Positions 63,980-64,000 of a DNA stretch of 64,000 nt are shown here, one piece after another. The notes below the pieces were generated by a model. It ran no database searches. It was not told the DNA's origin and was given only the letters and a program-made list of their open reading frames with translations. Source of the stretch: Roseivirga seohaensis. GTDB lineage: Bacteria > Bacteroidota > Bacteroidia > Cytophagales > Cyclobacteriaceae. The first letter of the stretch is position 1. Every line of letters begins with the position of its first letter. The translations under genes were made by a program, and so were the position numbers. Where the stretch lies: the NCBI RefSeq assembly GCF_001592945.1, contig NZ_LRPB01000003.1:30576-94575 (forward strand), given 5' to 3'.

Positions 63980-64000
63980 TCAGGTATCAGGTATCAGGTA
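63980..64000. repeat. Heptamer tandem repeat TCAGGTA, at least three copies
   Basis: Three exact units at 63980-64000, running off the right edge of the window. They lie immediately upstream of the thiL promoter. Confidence 0.8.

Noticed and set aside
63935..64000. TPP riboswitch upstream of thiL
   Set aside because: Looked for the conserved CUGAGA and ACCUGA...GGAUAAU blocks; none present before the thiL promoter.
1..64000. tRNA, rRNA, CRISPR arrays, prophage or IS elements
   Set aside because: No cloverleaf with a CCA-type acceptor end, no regular spacer repeats and no transposase or phage structural genes were found by reading.

Overview
The window reads as chromosomal DNA of a member of the Bacteroidota, most likely a marine Cytophagales (Roseivirga/Marivirga-like; the genus is a guess). 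Three things point there. Promoters repeatedly follow the Bacteroidota pattern TTTG-N18/19-TAnnTTTG, and Shine-Dalgarno sites are inconspicuous. Several proteins have lineage-typical forms: a 1117-residue SecA without the usual Cys-rich tail, S16 with a long Ala/Glu tail, AccD without zinc-ribbon cysteines, and a DUF4834-like protein. The envelope repertoire also fits: many lipoproteins, DUF4221-like propellers and the MoxR-DUF58-DUF4350-DUF4129-SpoIIM-RDD set. Nothing in the window is plasmid- or phage-like, and I found no tRNA, rRNA, insertion sequence or CRISPR array.

Layout. 1-9.9 kb: the 5' end of a DASS anion transporter, sucD, an M20 amidohydrolase, a SPOR-like lipoprotein, secA, dapF, and the rpsP-rimM-trmD-rplS translation cluster. 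10-15 kb: an AT-rich accessory cluster on the minus strand holding three DUF4221-like propeller proteins, two thioredoxin-like CxxC lipoproteins (one frameshifted) and two tiny secreted proteins with four cysteines each. 15.4-21.2 kb: the 2-oxoglutarate dehydrogenase operon odhA-odhB-lpd, with a two-lipoyl E2 and a strong terminator. 21.2-31.2 kb: lipoproteins, a CarB that lacks its allosteric domain, a CPBP protease, a TetR/KAS-III pair under a palindromic operator, accD and a radical SAM enzyme. 31.5-34.7 kb: a YeiH-type exporter, a threonine-synthase-like PLP enzyme and a LysR regulator.

35.9-40 kb: a complete regulatory unit, consisting of a promoter, a 5' stem, a SAM-I riboswitch and metX-hom, followed by nqrF. 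40-44.6 kb: small lipoproteins, a degenerate ureohydrolase-like protein whose 3' end is duplicated beyond a small inserted gene, and a PHP-domain lipoprotein. 44.6-51.9 kb: the MoxR/DUF58 membrane operon with a divergent RDD gene. 52.9-54 kb: a TetR/thioesterase pair with two matching TAGAC-N6-GTCTA operators. 54-64 kb: dnaK, an LpxL-like acyltransferase, prfC, an RluA-type synthase, a class IV aminotransferase, a membrane J-protein and thiL.

Most of the window is core metabolism (TCA cycle, lipid, methionine, pyrimidine and DAP synthesis) and translation. The least explained parts are the propeller/CxxC/4-Cys cluster, the inverted repeats downstream of two genes, and the duplicated gene end near 43 kb.
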